A stretch of DNA of 64,000 nt from Sipunculus nudus (lineage: Eukaryota > Annelida > Sipuncula > Golfingiida > Sipunculidae). Positions 49,197-62,760 of the stretch are shown piece after piece. Below the pieces are notes generated by a model, which ran no database searches, had not been told where the DNA came from, and saw only the letters and a list, made by a program, of their open reading frames with translations. Position 1 is the stretch's first letter. Each line of letters starts with the position of its first letter. The stretch spans positions 7,117,900-7,181,899 of the forward strand of contig CM049322.1 of the NCBI GenBank assembly GCA_026874595.1, given 5' to 3'. The position numbers were made by a program, and so were the translations under genes.

Positions 49197-50523
49197 ATCT
49201 ACTCTTTCATCACGAATAAACCTTGGATGAATCTCACAAGATCAAACAAAATTTACCACGAACCACAAACAGTAATATATGGTTGTGGGTATAGTACGAT
49301 ATAGAACATCACTACAGTCAGTGAATACTTCGTATTTAGTGGTATTTAAGTTTTGAAGTTAAATTATTTCTCAGAAGTTTTACTTTTTTCTTACTTTTTA
49401 CATTATATTTATCATGGGAATTTTCGTCAATTGGGTTGTATTAAATTAATAATTAAAACATTAATGAGATCTTGCTTCATAAACTAGGCAAGCTAAAGAG
49501 TACATGCAACACTGATATAACTATTCATACATTTTGTGACAAGTATAAAAAAAAACATCCATTTGTTTATAGAGCCATTTATCTAATGAGATTAAATTTT
49601 ATGGTGTGGCTGTGCACCGAAGCATAGTTGTGGACCGGTGTACTAATTACTATACACAAATCCATATATAGTGGTCTTGTTTGCCTGCCACACTGCCAAC
49701 CACACCAGTTCGGGCGTACCGGTTGTGTTTCACTTTTATAAAGTTGTAGATCTTGGAGGGCTCCCTTAATTATCATTATCATGCAAGTTCTTGTTACAAT
49801 ATATTGAAAAAAGAGGAGGATATTCAAAGAGTTATAACTTATTTGGCATGAGGTATCATATTGAAGTTGTACTCGTTTGTGAAAAAAAGTCCAGTACATG
49901 TAACATCCAGTCCAACGCTAAATTAAAACTAATGATAAAAGTATAACTAACGGCCTTTGGCAGTAATTGGTGTATTTAGCTAAACGATGCTTTTAACCTC
50001 AATGTCATGTATAAATCTTTCGATAATGTTGCTGTATCCCTTTTTTTGCTTAGATTTAAGGATACAGCACTCCATGTCTGCCCATTGATATGACGTTTTG
50101 TTGGGATATTTGAGGGTTTTCAGCAAGGTTTGTCGACCATGTGAACAATTCAACATCGGCTGCATCCATTGCTCACCATAACAATAACCAACCTTTGCAC
50201 ACGTCCCCCTTGGCGTCTTGCACACAGAGCCTCGCTTTCGTTAAAACGTGGCTCCCGCGTATTAAGGAAGTATTGTACGTGAGAGTCTGCTTGCGGCCAA
50301 CGTAATATCAATAAAGAATGGTGGGTTATGGTTACAGAACGATTTGAAAATAGATTATGTTAATCAGCCGGTAGGAAGCAGCGATCAGACAAGAGGAAAA
50401 GTAATTGGCTAACCGTAGTGTGTGGTACAGAATATTGCCGTGTGGGGTGGCATATTTGTGTAGAGATTACTGGATACATCAGGGTGAAAAACAGTGACAC
50501 TGTCTAAATGATACCACAGGGGT
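49193..50523. other. No gene seen
   Basis: Only an antisense 106-codon frame (49579-49899) without a recognisable domain, and an 81-codon antisense frame (49980-50225), also unrecognised. Confidence 0.4.
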
Positions 50524-50760
50524 GTGAGCCTATCTGTCAGAGATTCGGAGAAGCGAGTTCCTCGAGAGGAAAAACCCTGTCAAGCTTATGGTTTGTTCAA
50601 CGAAGAGAAGTACTTGTGTATCGTGTATATAGTGGAAAACCACCAGGAGAACATTCCTAAGTCAAATGCTCTACGCTCACGTGACCAGCGGTCATCTTGC
50701 CAGGAGAACATCCTGGATACTGTGCTTTCAGGATATCGCGATATAAGCGAAAAAGGGTGA
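50524..50760 (+). other. Weak coding-exon candidate ending at a splice donor
   Basis: A 78-codon frame, hydrophilic and rich in Glu, Arg and Ser, terminates within AAAAGG|GTGAGT, a good donor match at 50757. It contains two imperfect copies of CAGGAGAACAT (about 50645 and 50701). No family is recognisable and no acceptor partner can be assigned. Confidence 0.2.
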
Positions 50761-51664
50761 GTTTTAGGATTAATCAGGACCCTGTCCATTTGTGTTGATA
50801 TTAACTCAATAGATATTAATATAGTGTATTTGGAACGCCCCTCCTGAGAATCGTAAGTTCATTTTTATTATACACGTACTTTTGTTTATGTTACACATGT
50901 GTGCCTCACCTTTCTGAGGGTGTGTGTGAGTTTCAGCCAGGTAAATACATCCTTTAAAGAAACCTCGAAAGTCCAATCCTTCGTTTCAATCATTAGTTTA
51001 TATTTGTTGGAGCGGGAGCTCAGCTTATTTATTTATATTTTAATTACTGTAAGACTACTATTACGTGCTTGTACAACTCGTTCATGTTTCCTTTCATACA
51101 CAAAATAAATGACAACTTAAATTTCTAAATGATTAATCCTGGCATGGTCTGGCATTTATCATAGATTATCAAAATCAGGCATTAATTAAATATTTCATCA
51201 TAGATATATCATTATCACTGATGGCAAATTATTATGTATAAAATGTTATAAAATCGTCCAATATTTAATTTCATGTGCTATTCTGATAATTTAAATCATG
51301 ATATATATCAGCTTTCTTTTATATTATTTCACTATAAAAACATATATTACAAGGAGTTGAAATATGTTGAAACGGTTTTCAGTAAAACAGAAACAATTGT
51401 TGGATCAAATTACCTCTTATCTATTTTTCTTTGTATGATATGACTAAAAAGGGCTCATTTGGGGATTCCCGAATTTTTAATCCACATTTGGTAAAATAAA
51501 TTTTGTTCGAGGTAACCGAATCTGTTTTGCTATCTTAAAACAGTTTATATGCTTCTGCAGAATTCGAATTCGGACTTCTCGGTCAAGGTCAAGTTATTCG
51601 AGGAGTAACTTGTCTGTGTAACATTCCGGCATGTCATAAACTGTATTCTTGGTGTAAATACCGT

Positions 51665-51892
51665 GTGCTCTCGGCAGTTTCATCCGCCACGCTGAAAAGA
51701 GCGTTGTACTTGATAAAATTACTCAACAACTTTACATTAATGTCGAATATTACCAACAGGAAAATAATCGTCGATAACCATGAGAAACGCTTGAGTGATC
51801 ATGGACATTTATACTCCCAAGCTGAACTAGTTCAAGATATTCCTGAAAAATCAGACCTTGAAAAAATATGTGACCTGGCAGAGGATTTGTAA
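51665..51892 (+). other. Unrecognised short ORF next to the inverted repeat
   Basis: The frame opens at a GTG (open reading, not a claimed start) and gives about 75 hydrophilic residues ending in KSDLEKICDLAEDL. It ends about 13 bp before the left arm of the long inverted repeat. It could be a decayed exon; no domain is recognised. Confidence 0.15.
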
Positions 51893-51904
51893 GAGGATGC
51901 TTGA

Positions 51905-52506
51905 TGTGACGGATCGTGTCGCGATTTCTGCTGGACGCTTTACTTCATGTATTTGACAACGTCAGTGGGTGAAAATAATAATATTGCAATGGCTGATAGT
52001 ACATTAACGTCGGCTTAAGTTTATCTAAGGGGGCAAGATAATTCATCTGCTGATTAACTCCGCCAGGCAGTTATAATTTGTTTCTACTCTCCCTCATTAA
52101 AAATGCATCCCTGTGTATACCCACAAGCACAGGCTTTTAAAACTGAGTGTACTCAGTTATATCAATAAAAAACACTTTACGACATTAAAATAAGGTATCA
52201 TGCTCTGTCACACAAACGACTCAAGGTACAAAGAAAACTTTATTTCCAAGTAATAAAAACGCCGGCCAGGTCGAAACGTAAGACTGATAAAAGGCGTACA
52301 GTATAAACTGTCACTGATTATATAGGTGCACAATTTATGAACCATGCCGTCACGAATTTGTCGTAACATGACTTTTTCCTGTAGCGACGGATGAGATGGT
52401 AGTACTTCAGCTCTGGGGAGTATATCGAGCTGATCCACTATTTTACTTGGAATTTTAATTCAATGTCGTCTCGCATGACGTATTCCAGTGACCTGGATAT
52501 TTTCTC
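51905..52506 (+). repeat. Long inverted repeat, left arm
   Basis: Read in reverse complement, this arm matches 52864-53372 with many substitutions and indels. Corresponding blocks are TATCCAGGTCACTGGAA (inner end), CATAAATTGTGC, GGCGGAGTTAATCAGCAGAT against GGCGGAATTAATCAGCAGAT, GCCGACGTTAATG, CACTGACGTTGTCAAATACAT against CACTGACACTGTCAAATACAT (in parts), and CCGTCACAT (outer end). Confidence 0.85.
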
Positions 52507-52863
52507 ATATCAGGTGAATGGACGCGTGAACAGTTAGAGTTAAACATGGATAACAGTCACAGACAACCCGATATATATTTATATATATATATATGTGTGT
52601 GTGTGTATGTGTGCATTATGTCCATCTAAATGAACTTGTAATATATATATATACTATTATAACATATGGTGACAAACGGTATGACCAACTTCTTCACCAG
52701 CAAATATTGACAAAAATAATGTGTAACCATATTTCGTTGACTAGTCGAATAAATTTGTAATATATAGTGTATATAATGTTAAAGTGTAATAAATCGTGTA
52801 AATTATGACCATGTCATGTAAATATCGTGACTAAATTTCTATATATAATTTATATACTCTCTC
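52507..52863. other. Spacer between inverted arms
   Basis: About 360 bp of AT-rich spacer holding TATA and TG microsatellite runs (52572-52612) and no open frame of note. It contains no transposase. Confidence 0.7.
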
Positions 52864-53372
52864 GAGAAAATATCCAGGTCACTGGAACCGGAACACGTCA
52901 TGCGTGACGACATTGGTCTCAAATTGCAAGTTTCTTAGAGGATCCGCTCGATTCACTCCCCCATCGCATATATAACCATCGCATCTGCAGCCACAGAAAA
53001 AAGTCACGTTACAGCAAAATCGTAACGGCGTGATTCATAAATTGTGCGCCTTTATAATCTGTCACGGTTAATAAACTCTGCGCCTGTAATTAGTCATACG
53101 TTTCGATCTGGTTGGCGTGTATATTACTGGAAAAGAACGTTTCCTTCTAACCATGAGTCGCTTGTTTATGTACACAGGAAAGCGTTATTATTCAGGAGAG
53201 TGGGGTCAAATTATAACTGCTTGGCGGAATTAATCAGCAGATGAATATACCCGGCTCCCTTAGGTATACTTGAGCCGACGTTAATGCACGATCAAATATA
53301 GCATTATTATCATTTTTTTGTCCACTGACACTGTCAAATACATAGAGTGAGCGACACGTTCCGTCACATAAC
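52864..53372 (-). repeat. Long inverted repeat, right arm
   Basis: Partner of 51905-52506, beginning at GAGAAAATATCCAGGTCA and ending around CCGTCACATAACTG. Together with the spacer it forms a foldback structure of about 1.5 kb. Related open frames on opposite strands (52208-52438 minus, 53044-53244 plus) are simply the two arms read in the same sense. Confidence 0.85.
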
Positions 53373-55483
53373 TGTAAAACACCGCGTTGTTACGATATAA
53401 CCAGCTGTTATTACGATGGGTGACAGCAGTCTTAATATCCTGACAGTAACTACACAGTGAAACCACACTGACCAAAAAACTAAATCTTTAGCACCTGCGC
53501 CGACATAGATGACAATTTTTCAAATCGAACACGTTCCTTTACCGCATCTGACTTAATTTTAGTTGATCTCAACAATGTATCATTCTCACAACTTTGCCTA
53601 AATCAACTCTACAAGTTTGGACTATGTGTGTGTGTGTGTGAACTAAGATTACCCGTCGCATGCTGCCCCCTCCCCCCCCCACCTTAAAGATAAATTGACG
53701 CTACTGTTCAAATCCGTCTCCTCTACTTGCAAAGAAGGTTAACGCAAGGCAAATCGAGTACATTAATGATTACTAAGGCTGGTTATCGCCTACAATGTTT
53801 TGAATGATACATACTGACATCGCTGGTAGCATATGACAAAATTTTTCCGCAAGATTTACATTGTATCACTTTACAGGGAATAAGTGTGTTTTCTAATATA
53901 TACAAACATAAATACCTTGATGGTTCATTATATATTATGTTAAATATTAAGACACATAAAGTCATTTTATAAATATGTGTTATAACCCTAGAGCTCTGAC
54001 ATTATAAACACATAGTGTTTAGAGTGCAATAGAAAACATAATTAGAAAAGGACTCAGAGAGTGCCGCGCTCTGTCATATGGCATTGTCATAAATGTAGCA
54101 TTTTTTCCTGGGAAAATAAATCCTGGATCAAGATGATCATCTGTATCACCCAAACAATGTTATCATTATTGAATTATCATGATTTATTTTAATCAATTCA
54201 TAACTAATTATGAAGAAACTTCACACTCATATTTGCGAATACAGTATTGATGGTTTATTAGGTACCGGTATCTCCTCCCAACGTGCTTTCACTGATGCGG
54301 AACGAAACGCGAATGAATGTAATTGTTATATCAACAGAACGTTGATTTGGAGGCCACAAAAAAGATTTCGATCGGGCTAGTGATCTATATAACTTGTAGG
54401 TACACATCTAGCCGTGTTCACTCTGAAGCCTTATACGCTTAATACAATGGTATTAACTCGCATTTGGATGGTGTTTACATCGGAATATATTAAAACGGTA
54501 TTCACATCAATGCAGTATAAACACGAAATAAATGCATGCGAGTCAAATAGAGTTTCGTCAAGGCATAAGCAACAGAAGGAATATTTACGAGGACCGAAAT
54601 TTATCGACCAAGCCAAACATGGTATTACATATTTTTTCTATTCTGGTAAAATATAAACCCGAAGTGTAACGACTACCGTCTGTTGAATTTTATATTGGGA
54701 TAACCATATCCGACACGTTTGTAATGTGAAATCGGCTTTAGACCATCTCAAGGTTTCTGCTTTTTAAAGTAAAACGTGAAAATAACACATGTCATGCAAT
54801 TTGTTATTCCTACAATTATTTGGGCGATAACGAGAGGCTACATTTTTATCTGATATCGTTAGGTGTAATTAATTCGTAATTCAGTCACCAGAAATCGTGA
54901 TCATCCAAAGATTCATACTCCAAATGTATTGAGCCGCTCGTGTACGAGCCTGAGCATGGTAAACTGCATGGAATACACCTTTTAAGCCAAAGTCGGACCA
55001 AACATTAAAGACATCTAGACATCTGACATCATAAAACAAAACATTAAAAATATGTACCTGAAATTATGGGACCAAACATTTAAGCCACTTATTTACCTAA
55101 AATTATAGGACAAAACTATCCACCTCATATTAATTATCAAACAATAAAGCCAACAATTGTCCTAGCATTACAGGAATTCTAGCGTACTCCGGAATCATAT
55201 TAATGGACTGCCTATAATTCCTGTAGGAAACGGATCCGGGACGGATGTATGAGTTTGCTTGTCAATAATCTATTAGTTACCACGACACATCCACTTGTAC
55301 ATAAACAAAAAAAAACACGTTACCGAACGTGTTTGGCTGCATAGGCCTATGTGCGCAGTTAAATAGAATAGGGCTTCACGTGAACTGTCGAAACTACTTT
55401 CACTGGACAGTTGTAAACGACAGTTGTAGAGGAACGACTTTGATTAAGTCATGTTGAATGTAGACATATAAGGTAAAAAATTC
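53373..55483. other. No gene seen
   Basis: Contains a TG run (53624-53640), a C-rich run (53664-53682) and short frames without recognisable products. Confidence 0.4.
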
Positions 55484-56910
<1,427 letters not shown>

Positions 56911-57105
56911 TTGCTCAAGGGTATAGTACAGGACTCGCGGCCGGGAGATCGTGAGTTTGAATCTCAGCCGAGGGTGTTAGATTTTCACGGTCGGCCTCTA
57001 CCCATGGAGGGCGCTCTGCAGGCGTATTAACCCTACTACGGACAAAACTTAAAAAGAAACCGTCGAAATATTCAACCCGCCGGTCACTATTAGGGGACAC
57101 ATTTG
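56911..57105 (+). mobile_element. tRNA-derived SINE
   Basis: TTGCTCAAGGGTATAGTACA (degenerate A box), GGACTCGCGGCCGGGAGATC (anticodon-arm region) and GAGTTTGAATCTC (B box, 56953-56965) have the spacing of a tRNA gene head. A non-tRNA body with GGAGGGCGCTCTGCAG follows to about 57105. The cloverleaf is imperfect, so this is a SINE and not a tRNA gene. The 3' boundary is approximate. It sits just beyond the point where the minus-strand gag relic fades out. Confidence 0.6.
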
Positions 57106-57501
57106 AAATAATGGCCGATACACAGATTGTGTTTGATAAATTTTCTTAAATGCCAAGGGGATATCAAACAGACGCAATCGTCACAATCATGCCACTTAAT
57201 AAAAATGAACGTGGAATCACAGCGAGAGATTTTGCAGTCTTAACAAGGATATTTCCGCGCGGGACTCTTGAAACCAGGAATACCGGTCTTTTTCATAGTT
57301 CTTCCCCGTTTTTATAAATCCTGAATCCGCCGCTGCCAAACGCATTTGCACAGTACTGTTCAACCATTAGTGAGGTAGACTCTAACCTCACCAAGTTGTA
57401 CCACTTGTGTCACGCGGTACTATTTTCACCTAGCTCGACATCAGTGATTGTGTTAGCTTTCTCATTCTAAACCTTGACCTAGTCCCGGCACTTGTCTGCT
57501 T

Positions 57502-58381
57502 ACACTCACGCGGCCTGTGCCCAAAACCAAAGCATATGAAACAACGTATGCCTCCCGCTTAAACGAGTGATACTGGACTCGCGATCTACTTCTCGCTTCT
57601 CTCTAGGCTGAGATATATGCTGCCCTGCTCCAGGAGCACAGCTATGGGATCCTGCTATACAACTATGTAATCCTTGGGCTTCTGTATACCTCTCAGCCAT
57701 CTCGTCACACTATCTAAATCGCAACACTGTTTCAGGAAAACAGAGGGATCCTTGTTGCAATAGTTTAAATACTGTTCATGCACGAGCAAGTCAATTGACC
57801 TGTTAAAGTCTTTGCGTATATCTGCCATCTATACCCAATGGTCAAGGTAACCACTAAGCCGTACCAGAGACTGACTAAAAGTTTTACCACGCTCATGGCT
57901 ACAAGTACAAAACGTATTACGAAAACCATCCTCAGTCGTCTGGTAACGCTTCAATAGAGCTAACTTTAGCTTATCATAGTCCATGGCGTCACTAACCGAT
58001 AACCGCTTGTAAGTATCGAGCGCTAAACCATGCAACAAATTATTTAAATAGAAAGTCTTACTTATCATGTTGCTCATCAAACGGAGGGAACTTGAGTTTC
58101 GGGACCGATTTCTACTCCTCATCTTATTGTTACTCTCATCGACTCTCATCTCTTTCGTGAGCTCTCTGAACTTCGCGTTCCCCTCGCTCACGCTATTCAT
58201 GCTCTAACTCGTGAGCTCTGGCTTCATGCTCATACTTCCTAGCCCTATCGTCGCGCTCAGCATCATCTCGCTGCTTTGCTTCTAACGCCTGTATACGCTT
58301 CTTCACAAACTGCCGTAAACCCTCGTCCGCGTACCCTAAGGTATGTCCATACTTGATAATAGACTTCAATTATGTCTCCAT
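57502..58381 (-). pseudogene. gag: Second Gmr1-like gag relic (SCAN-like domain plus CCHC knuckle)
   Basis: Read on the minus strand, ATGGAG at 58381 starts a frame with an early stop, then GYADEGLRQFVKKR and a long Arg/Glu/Ala-rich charged helix. The capsid region (58200-57829) has LHGLALDTYKRLS, DYDKLKLALLKRYQ, TEDGFR and SQSLVRLSGYLDHWV, and a stop. The same frame resumes with SIDLLVHEQYLNYC and DLDSVTRWLRG to a stop at 57655. In another phase a perfect CCHC knuckle, CFICFGFGHRPREC, lies at 57502-57543. The protein is clearly related to the plus-strand Gag at 44.1 kb but too different to be a recent copy. No protease or pol can be followed beyond it. Confidence 0.85.
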
Positions 58382-60598
58382 GGTAACGGTTAAAGTAACC
58401 TTCTATGCAAATCCGCGTAACATACACATAATTCTGCAAATGTCAACACTAAACACTAACAAAATGAACCGGGGGTATCCGTGCGATGACATGAGAGTTG
58501 CACTGCAAAACAAAAGACGCACGGACGGATGGAGGAACACAACGTACGTGTTATCAAATCTTGGTACACTAAACAACTGTTCACTTACCTGTCGTGTGAC
58601 CTTACTCAACACATCACCACAAACCAAGGTAATAACATTACATTATAGGGAAACACTATTGAAAAACAATCTTATCAAATCTATCTAGATACATCCTTTA
58701 AAATCATCGTGCAGATTTTATTTTCATCGTAAAATCTGCTAAACGACAGAAAGTAAATTATCCGCTGAAGACCTCTGTATGTAGTTGCACGTATAAGAGC
58801 ATCCTGTTATTGACAGAGTCATATAACGCCTTTGTTAATCTTCATTAGGTGTGTGTACTTCAGTTCTCAATTTCCTCTCACGGTTTCCTGTGCCGGCATA
58901 GATATTTTGTATATGCCATTGGTCATCTTTCATCTCTGCCTAGGCAGAGTCTAGGCAATTCAGGTCATCGTCTGGACGGTCCACGTATTTCTTTTGCTGA
59001 TTGCACTTCAAACACAAGGAAGCCATAGGCCTATATATATGTTTATAAGCATTTTTTATCAAATATTCTCTATTAATATCGAATTCATAACATTTCTTTA
59101 GAATGTAATACTTTATTTTACTACTTCAAATAATGCGAGGTGCTGCTGGGCGATTACACAAGGAATACTACATTGTTCTAGCAACCACAATAGGACTGGA
59201 TGAAAAGCTCAAAATTTGCCGAAATTACAACAGTTCTTTGACAAATCTTGATCCGTTTGCGAGTCCTTTTCACCTACCATCTATTGTGCTACAATATTTT
59301 CTTAAAATTTTCAATTCATCCTTTAAATATATATTCAAGATGGCTCATTTGATGCGTAGTCATTAGATCACATCCGTTCGTATAAAATGATAGTTACGAC
59401 TTTATCTCCACTTGTTTTTCGTTAATAATAAGTTGCCGTTTCAAAAGTGTGTTTCTGTTCGTGATAGTGCGCTTACATCTTTTTTTGTCGTGCACTACCT
59501 TGAGTAATCCTTCAATTTTCAGTGTTCATGTAGCCGAACACAACCCCTAGCTGTTTTGTTACTTAAATTTTTCAGGGCATGTGTAACAAAACGCTTTTGA
59601 ATGTTCTGTTGGGCATGCGTGCTATTCTTTGCCCTGTCCGAATATGTTGTTTACCGCAGCGGTTTCCTTGTTGTATGTTTTGGTAGATTATTGCTTTGGA
59701 TTTTTCCTCAGCCAACATGTGTTGGTCTATCATTTGCGCTTATATCTGTTTCCAGGACTCTCCCTTTACGTCTTTCATCCAACGTGCCGAACATTGAATT
59801 TTCATATGTACTGTTCCAATCCACAGATTTGTCATACAGGCGTGTTTTCAAGTTAAGATGATTGATTTTTTAGAGGTTCTCTTTTGTTTATCTCTCTAGA
59901 TCTATTTTCTTAGCTTTATTCTCAATTATCTATTTTATTGCATAGAGTATTTTGATAATTTGTACGTGATCAGTAAGATTGTTTACACCTAGCGACTCTT
60001 TAAAACAAACGTGAGAATCCTTTCGTAAAAGTTTCATGAAAGCTTTTCAATTTGACTTCAATTAGTAGGTTAACAGATCCGTACTTCTTTTATAGAATCA
60101 TCGACCGCACCCGGTGGTTCATCTGTCTTTTGATAGCTCTCGGTGTCTTTGAAATTATATATTTCCCCAAGAAAGCTCTCATACTTCCTTTAGATTCAAT
60201 GATCTTTCCTTGAGAGCTCTAAGGCATTGAGGAAGCGTTATTTTACCCGACAGTTTGATAACGTTGACTTAAGAGTCGCTTTTTGAACCTCTGAGCGGAA
60301 ACGTCTACCAGTTTGCTGCCATAACACCGGAAGGTCTGTCCACAGCACAATACTCAATAATTAGAGGAACATGATAGCTCTTCCAGAATGCCCCATACAC
60401 ACACACACATATATATATATTTATACACACATATAAACATATATTTAGTTTCTGTTTATCCAATGTAAAAGTTATGATCTTCTATACTTTGTCTTTATCT
60501 CAAAACAGCAGAAATGAATCAGACGGGAAGTGGGGCATTGTCTGTTATAGATCTTGTATTGTTGTCGTAGACCAATAGAGTTTAATTCCTAGGTTTTT
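58382..60598. other. No gene recognised; possible leader or LTR of the minus-strand element at left
   Basis: The first few hundred bases lie upstream of the minus-strand gag start and may be its leader or LTR, but no terminus or primer-binding site could be placed. A 111-codon plus-strand frame (58353-58688) overlaps it and is unrecognised. A perfect 16 bp palindrome, CTCTGCCTAGGCAGAG, lies at 58934-58949. Frames at 59133-59366 and 59601-59861 show no domain. Confidence 0.4.
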
Positions 60599-60775
60599 CT
60601 AATCCTGTTTATGTAGACAGGGACCATCGAAAAGCCTTTTTGTAGCTCTAAGCATTGACGTATGAACTTCAAACATTAACTGCTTCACATTCAAGAGCGA
60701 GTTTTCCTTGAATGCTGCTGCAAACGCCATGCATTCCGAGAGTTCTATATCCATCTCCTGTATATCAATGGTTGC
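60599..60775 (-). other. Candidate terminal coding exon
   Basis: On the minus strand a pyrimidine-rich stretch (GCTCTTTTTTAATAACAG) ends in AG at 60776-60777. It is followed by 58 codons and a TAG, opening in a frame that has a stop just before the AG. The peptide (DIQEMDIELSECMAFAAAFK, then LLNVKQLMFEVHTSM) has the composition of an amphipathic helical protein rather than random AT-rich sequence. No family is recognised and no upstream exon is found. Confidence 0.25.
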
Positions 60776-61457
60776 CTGTTATTAAAAAAGAGCACCGCAA
60801 ATGGTGCATAATACGACCGTTACATATTATATATAATATTTATTTCGTACATTTACATGTACAGACATAAGTAATGTGCAATAAAGTGAACAGATAACGG
60901 GCGAAAACAGTGCAAAGGCTATTGGACAGCAATAAAATTAATTTCCAGTCGACAGCTCTTCCATTAGAGCTGTTGTCATAGCATAGTCTAGTTTCTGTAT
61001 ATCGAGCAAGCCATCGCGCACAGAAATGGCTCCAGGAACGACGTCAACGATGCACATCTGTAGTGTTGTAAGTATATGTTTTATATTTATAATATCTATG
61101 CTACAGATATTACATTTCCTAACCTTAAATCTGTCCATTAGATATGCACAGTTTTTACCAATACTACTTGACAAATCCGACAGTGCACGAGAAGATGCAA
61201 ACTTCGATAACTTGTTATTGGATTTCAACATGTTTCTTAACATATTAATAAAGCGATTCTCTGAGTTCTTAGATCTGGCTTCTTACTTATACCATGCACC
61301 ACATATCTATGAGTAGTCCTCGGTAGCTGCCATATCCTCCTTAGTCCTTTATTGTAAGCTACTGAAATTTGGTCACTTTAGATCCCAGCAGTGAGACCCG
61401 TAAAACGAGGTGCAGTGAGAGTTAAATAACGTACATTATATTTCACTTGAAAGTTTT

Positions 61458-61898
61458 CTAAATTGGCGCATGAGGCATTTGCTTTTCTATAGAAGTCACA
61501 ACATTTGGTCTCAATATCATGCTTTCATCCATCTCGCCACTAATGACTGTCCCCAGGTAGCTTACACTTTTCCGCCATTCGAGCTTTGTTCCGTACAATG
61601 TGAGGTCAGGTTTACGCTCAGTGTTATCATGGCGCCTAGACCTACCCGTAAATTTTATACAAACAGTCTTTGCATTGTATTTGACGCCATATTCTTTTCC
61701 AAAAAAATTACACCTCTCTAACATGCGCTGTAGACCAATAACCGAAGGGCTGAATAACGTGAGATCGTCGGCATAGGCCAGGCATCCAGAGAATATGTGT
61801 GCAATATGGCAACCTGTTCCATCTTTTTTAAGCTCATTGACAAGAACATCAAGATACATATTTAATAAAAGTGGGCTTAACACTCCTGCCTCTCTCAC
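61458..61898 (-). pseudogene. LINE reverse transcriptase palm and thumb fragment
   Basis: The longest open piece of the LINE, 146 codons. YADD is at residues 42-45, preceded by GVLSPLLLNMYLD and followed by LYGTKLEWRKSVSYLG. The annotated first Met is not a real start; it follows the internal deletion junction. Confidence 0.85.
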
Positions 61899-62327
61899 TC
61901 AGTTTGTTGCTGTGATATTCCTCTATAATTGTTACTAGGACACAAATTACCATTTTCATTTTTTTTTGGAATCGGCACAATAGTAGACTTTAACATATTC
62001 ACTGGCATGTGACCATGCGTAAGCAATCCTGAAAAATAATAAAGATTACATAACTGCGCAAACTGGAGGAGAATGTTTGATGTTATTGGAGTCCATGCCG
62101 ATATCGCCATCCGATTTGCCATATTTCAGCATGTCAATAGCTTCCTGTACCAATTTCGCCGTAATGATAGCGGGTGAATCCCATAAACCAAACCTTATTC
62201 TTTGAATGATCTCCATTTCAATAGCATCAAGTTCAGATTTATCTGTGGGGTTACAGTTATAAATTGTCTCAAATTTATTTTTAAAGACGTCTGCGGTGTC
62301 ATAGGTCGTGTTTGCATTGTCAATCAC
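61895..62327 (-). pseudogene. LINE reverse transcriptase fingers fragment, one frameshift
   Basis: Two overlapping phases (62327-62046 and 62122-61895) together give the region from the linker through LKYGKSDGDIGMDS to MLKSTIVPIPKKN and NYRGIS. A frameshift lies near 62075-62100. Confidence 0.8.
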
Positions 62328-62760
62328 ATTCGAACCTGAGTTTCAGTTTATTTACCTCTGTCCATAGATGTCGGGATTTGTTTTCTAATATCTTATCAGG
62401 CATCCGTTTTTAACGAAGATTTTCCTCATGATTTATCAGCTTTCGTATTGATTTATGATAGTTCGCACGCGTATGTTTCCTGATGTCGGCGACCACGCCT
62501 TCACTTGGACGGTCATTCTCCAACCATGCGAAAAGAGGGCCGTATGTTTGTCTTTTTGTGCGTATCTATCCCACTATGGTTTACAGTGACGCTTAGGCTG
62601 GCACTTAGGGATGCTTGCTTCTGCCGAATGAATTATTATATTACAGAAATCATTATTAAACTTGTCCAAGTATTGTCTTTGAACTTTAGAATGACATATT
62701 GTATCCCTACAATATACTGCAGAAACAGGTACACAGATATCATTCATTCGTGTATTCACT

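Larger units (their letters stand above)
60938..62760 (-). mobile_element. LINE (CR1/Rex1-style non-LTR retrotransposon), 5'-truncated and internally deleted
   Basis: Read on the minus strand from 62760: a linker between endonuclease and reverse transcriptase (KFNNDFCNIIIHSAEASIP; DRYAQKDKHTALFSHGW; ENDRPSEGV; RANYHKSIRKL), then fingers motifs (LKYGKSDGD; STIVPIPK; NYRGIS), the palm (GVLSPLLLNMYLD; YADD at 61764-61775), thumb (SVSYLGTVISG) and C-terminal motifs (VAYNKGLRRIWQLPRTTHR; MLKSNNKLSKF). Several stops and frameshifts break it. Between NYRGIS and GVLSP, normally more than 100 residues apart, there are almost none, so the stretch with the first catalytic Asp is deleted. No endonuclease domain is seen upstream of 62760. 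The clade call is tentative. Confidence 0.85.

Noticed and set aside
52208-53244. Two similar short proteins encoded on opposite strands
   Set aside because: The similarity is explained by the long inverted repeat; neither frame is a recognisable gene.
56915-57100. 61-codon minus-strand ORF
   Set aside because: It is the antisense of the SINE at 56911-57105.
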